DNA of 17,011 nt, from the NCBI GenBank assembly GCA_905233335.1, contig CAJOED010000013.1, forward strand, positions 1-17,011. Reading direction: 5' to 3'. A model generated the notes under the pieces. It was not told the origin of the DNA, made no database searches, and worked only from the letters and a program-made list of their open reading frames with translations. Of the stretch, positions 16,090 to 17,011 are shown in pieces (position 1 is the stretch's first letter; each line of letters opens with the position of its first letter). This stretch comes from an uncultured Synergistales bacterium. GTDB lineage: Bacteria; Synergistota; Synergistia; Synergistales; Aminobacteriaceae. The position numbers and the translations under genes were made by a program.

Positions 16090-16805
16090 AGTTTCGCCGC
16101 CTCTATTGCCTCGTGGATTTTTACTGCGCCGGTGTAATATGCCTTTCCGATTATTGCCCCGTAAATGTTGAGTTCTGCAAGTGCTTTCACGTCATCAAGG
16201 GAACTTACTCCGCCGGAAGCAATAATGTTCATGCTGAATTTTTCGCGTAATGTCCTGTAGAGTTCGCGATTAGTACCCTGCATTGCTCCGTCCCGTGAAA
16301 TGTCCGTGCAGATTATGACGTTCACGCCCTCGTCCTGCATTTTTGCGCAGAAGGTCATAGCATCAACGCCGGAACTTTCCCGCCAGCCTTTGACCGCAAC
16401 GAGTCCATCTCTGATGTCAACACCGACAGCAATTTTCTCGCTCCCGAAACTGCGAACTGCATCACGCACAAAATCTTTCTGTGTTACTGCCGCTGTCCCG
16501 AGAATTACGCGGTCAATTCCTGCATTCACGTAGCGTTCTATGACGCTGGGAGTTCTCACGCCGCCGCCGACCTCGCACTTGAGGCCGCAAGATTCACGAA
16601 TGCGCATTATCACGGGGAGGTTTACGGTATCGCCGGAACGCGCTCCCTCAAGGTCGACGATGTGAAGCCACTGTGCGCCCTCGTCCCTGAAGTGTATTGC
16701 GGTGTTCTCCGGGTGAGTGTCGTAAATGGTCATGTCGTCGTAATTGCCGCGCAACAATCTCACCGCCTGACCGCCGAAAATATCTATTGCCGGAAAAATT
16801 ATCAT
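16086..16805 (-). CDS. hisA: HisA, ProFAR isomerase
   Basis: HisA is a TIM-barrel isomerase that opens the ribose ring of ProFAR to give PRFAR, the substrate of HisF. It has 239 residues from the ATG at 16805. Catalytic Asp8 is in IIFPAIDIFGG and a second Asp at 130 is in VGVDIRDG; GGGVR and ASGGVSS are the phosphate-binding loops. The frame stays open upstream to 16940, but the added residues come from non-coding repeats and have no family counterpart. GAGGTG sits 8 nt before the 16805 ATG, so that start is chosen. It is the first gene of the his-cbi train within this window. Confidence 0.96.
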   Translation of the reverse strand: MIIFPAIDIFGGQAVRLLRGNYDDMTIYDTHPENTAIHFRDEGAQWLHIVDLEGARSGDTVNLPVIMRIRESCGLKCEVGGGVRTPSVIERYVNAGIDRVILGTAAVTQKDFVRDAVRSFGSEKIAVGVDIRDGLVAVKGWRESSGVDAMTFCAKMQDEGVNVIICTDISRDGAMQGTNRELYRTLREKFSMNIIASGGVSSLDDVKALAELNIYGAIIGKAYYTGAVKIHEAIEAAKL

Positions 16806-16826
16806 TCTCTTATCACCTCTATGATG

Positions 16827-16856
16827 TATATATTTGTTGGGTAGAGTTGCTTCCAA
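16827..16856 (-). promoter_or_regulatory. Possible promoter of the his-cbi gene train
   Basis: On the minus strand, TTGGAA (16856-16851) and TATATA (16832-16827) are 18 nt apart, just upstream of the hisA ribosome-binding site. The match is fair, not perfect. It would give a leader of only about 15 nt, so no attenuator or riboswitch would fit between it and hisA. It lies in and beside the copy of the repeat nearest the gene. Other promoters could lie beyond the window. Confidence 0.35.
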
Positions 16857-17011
16857 TCCGATATTGCACACGAAATACGCACATGTTGTGTTGGGTAGAG
16901 TCGCCGCCTCCCTCCGGCATTGCGCATGAAATATGTACACACACGCCTTTTATGGAAGGAAACGTCGACTTTCAGTTGCCCCCTCCGGCATTAGCGCACG
17001 ACACATACACA
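16835..17011 (-). repeat. Three degenerate tandem repeats upstream of hisA
   Basis: The stretch upstream of hisA (16806-17011) holds no convincing gene but has about three imperfect copies of one unit. TGTTGGGTAGAGT occurs at 16835 and 16889 (offset 54). GAAATA plus a following ACA occurs at 16872 and 16928 (offset 56). CCCTCCGGCATT occurs at 16910 and 16981 (offset 71), with a diverged counterpart near 16855. The third copy runs to the end of the window, so the array may extend further. On the minus strand two units stay in frame and read EAATLPN and EATLPN; I take this as a by-product. Confidence 0.7.

Noticed and set aside
16806..16940. N-terminal extension of HisA containing two EATLPN-like repeats
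   Set aside because: HisA proteins begin at the IIFPAIDIFGG strand, a good GAGGTG site sits before the 16805 ATG, and the extension is made of non-coding repeat units.

Overview
The window (about 50% GC by eye) looks like part of a bacterial chromosome, probably from an anaerobe. It carries an anaerobic-type (cbi) cobalamin gene block, a Firmicutes-style MSM sugar operon, a PHP-type histidinol phosphatase and a HisIE fusion. Both solute-binding proteins have plain signal peptides without a lipobox cysteine, which suggests a diderm with a true periplasm. Synergistota or Negativicutes would fit, but this is inference and I cannot name the species.

Layout. 1-684 (+) is the 3' end of an ABC exporter. 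Convergent to it, 7261-720 (-) is an MSM-type alpha-galactoside operon in the order ATPase, binding protein, two permeases, GH36 alpha-galactosidase. A divergent AraC-family regulator (7519-8370, +) sits at its head. Next, 9198-8398 (-) is an orphan amino-acid-type binding protein with its own promoter and terminator. From 16805 to 9297 (-) runs one long gene train: hisA-hisF-hisIE-hisJ, then cbiF-cbiG-cbiC-cbiD-cbiET. It is mostly joined by ATGA/GTGA overlaps, with one 113-nt gap between cbiD and cbiET.

How the genes work together. The MSM proteins import and hydrolyse alpha-galactosides, presumably under the AraC regulator. HisA/HisF/HisIE/HisJ cover the middle of histidine synthesis; hisG, B, C, D and H are not here. 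CbiF/G/C/D/ET cover corrin-ring methylation, ring contraction and methyl migration.

Unusual points. (1) The 8398-9198 binding protein has the two halves of the family-3 fold in swapped order after its signal peptide, so it appears naturally circularly permuted. (2) Each of the four non-coding stretches longer than about 110 bp, and one gene-gene junction, consists largely of degenerate tandem duplications (about 50-130 bp units) that often include the 5' end of the neighbouring gene. (3) The alpha-galactosidase and the histidinol phosphatase are each broken by an apparent 1-nt loss; both are restored by a -1 shift.
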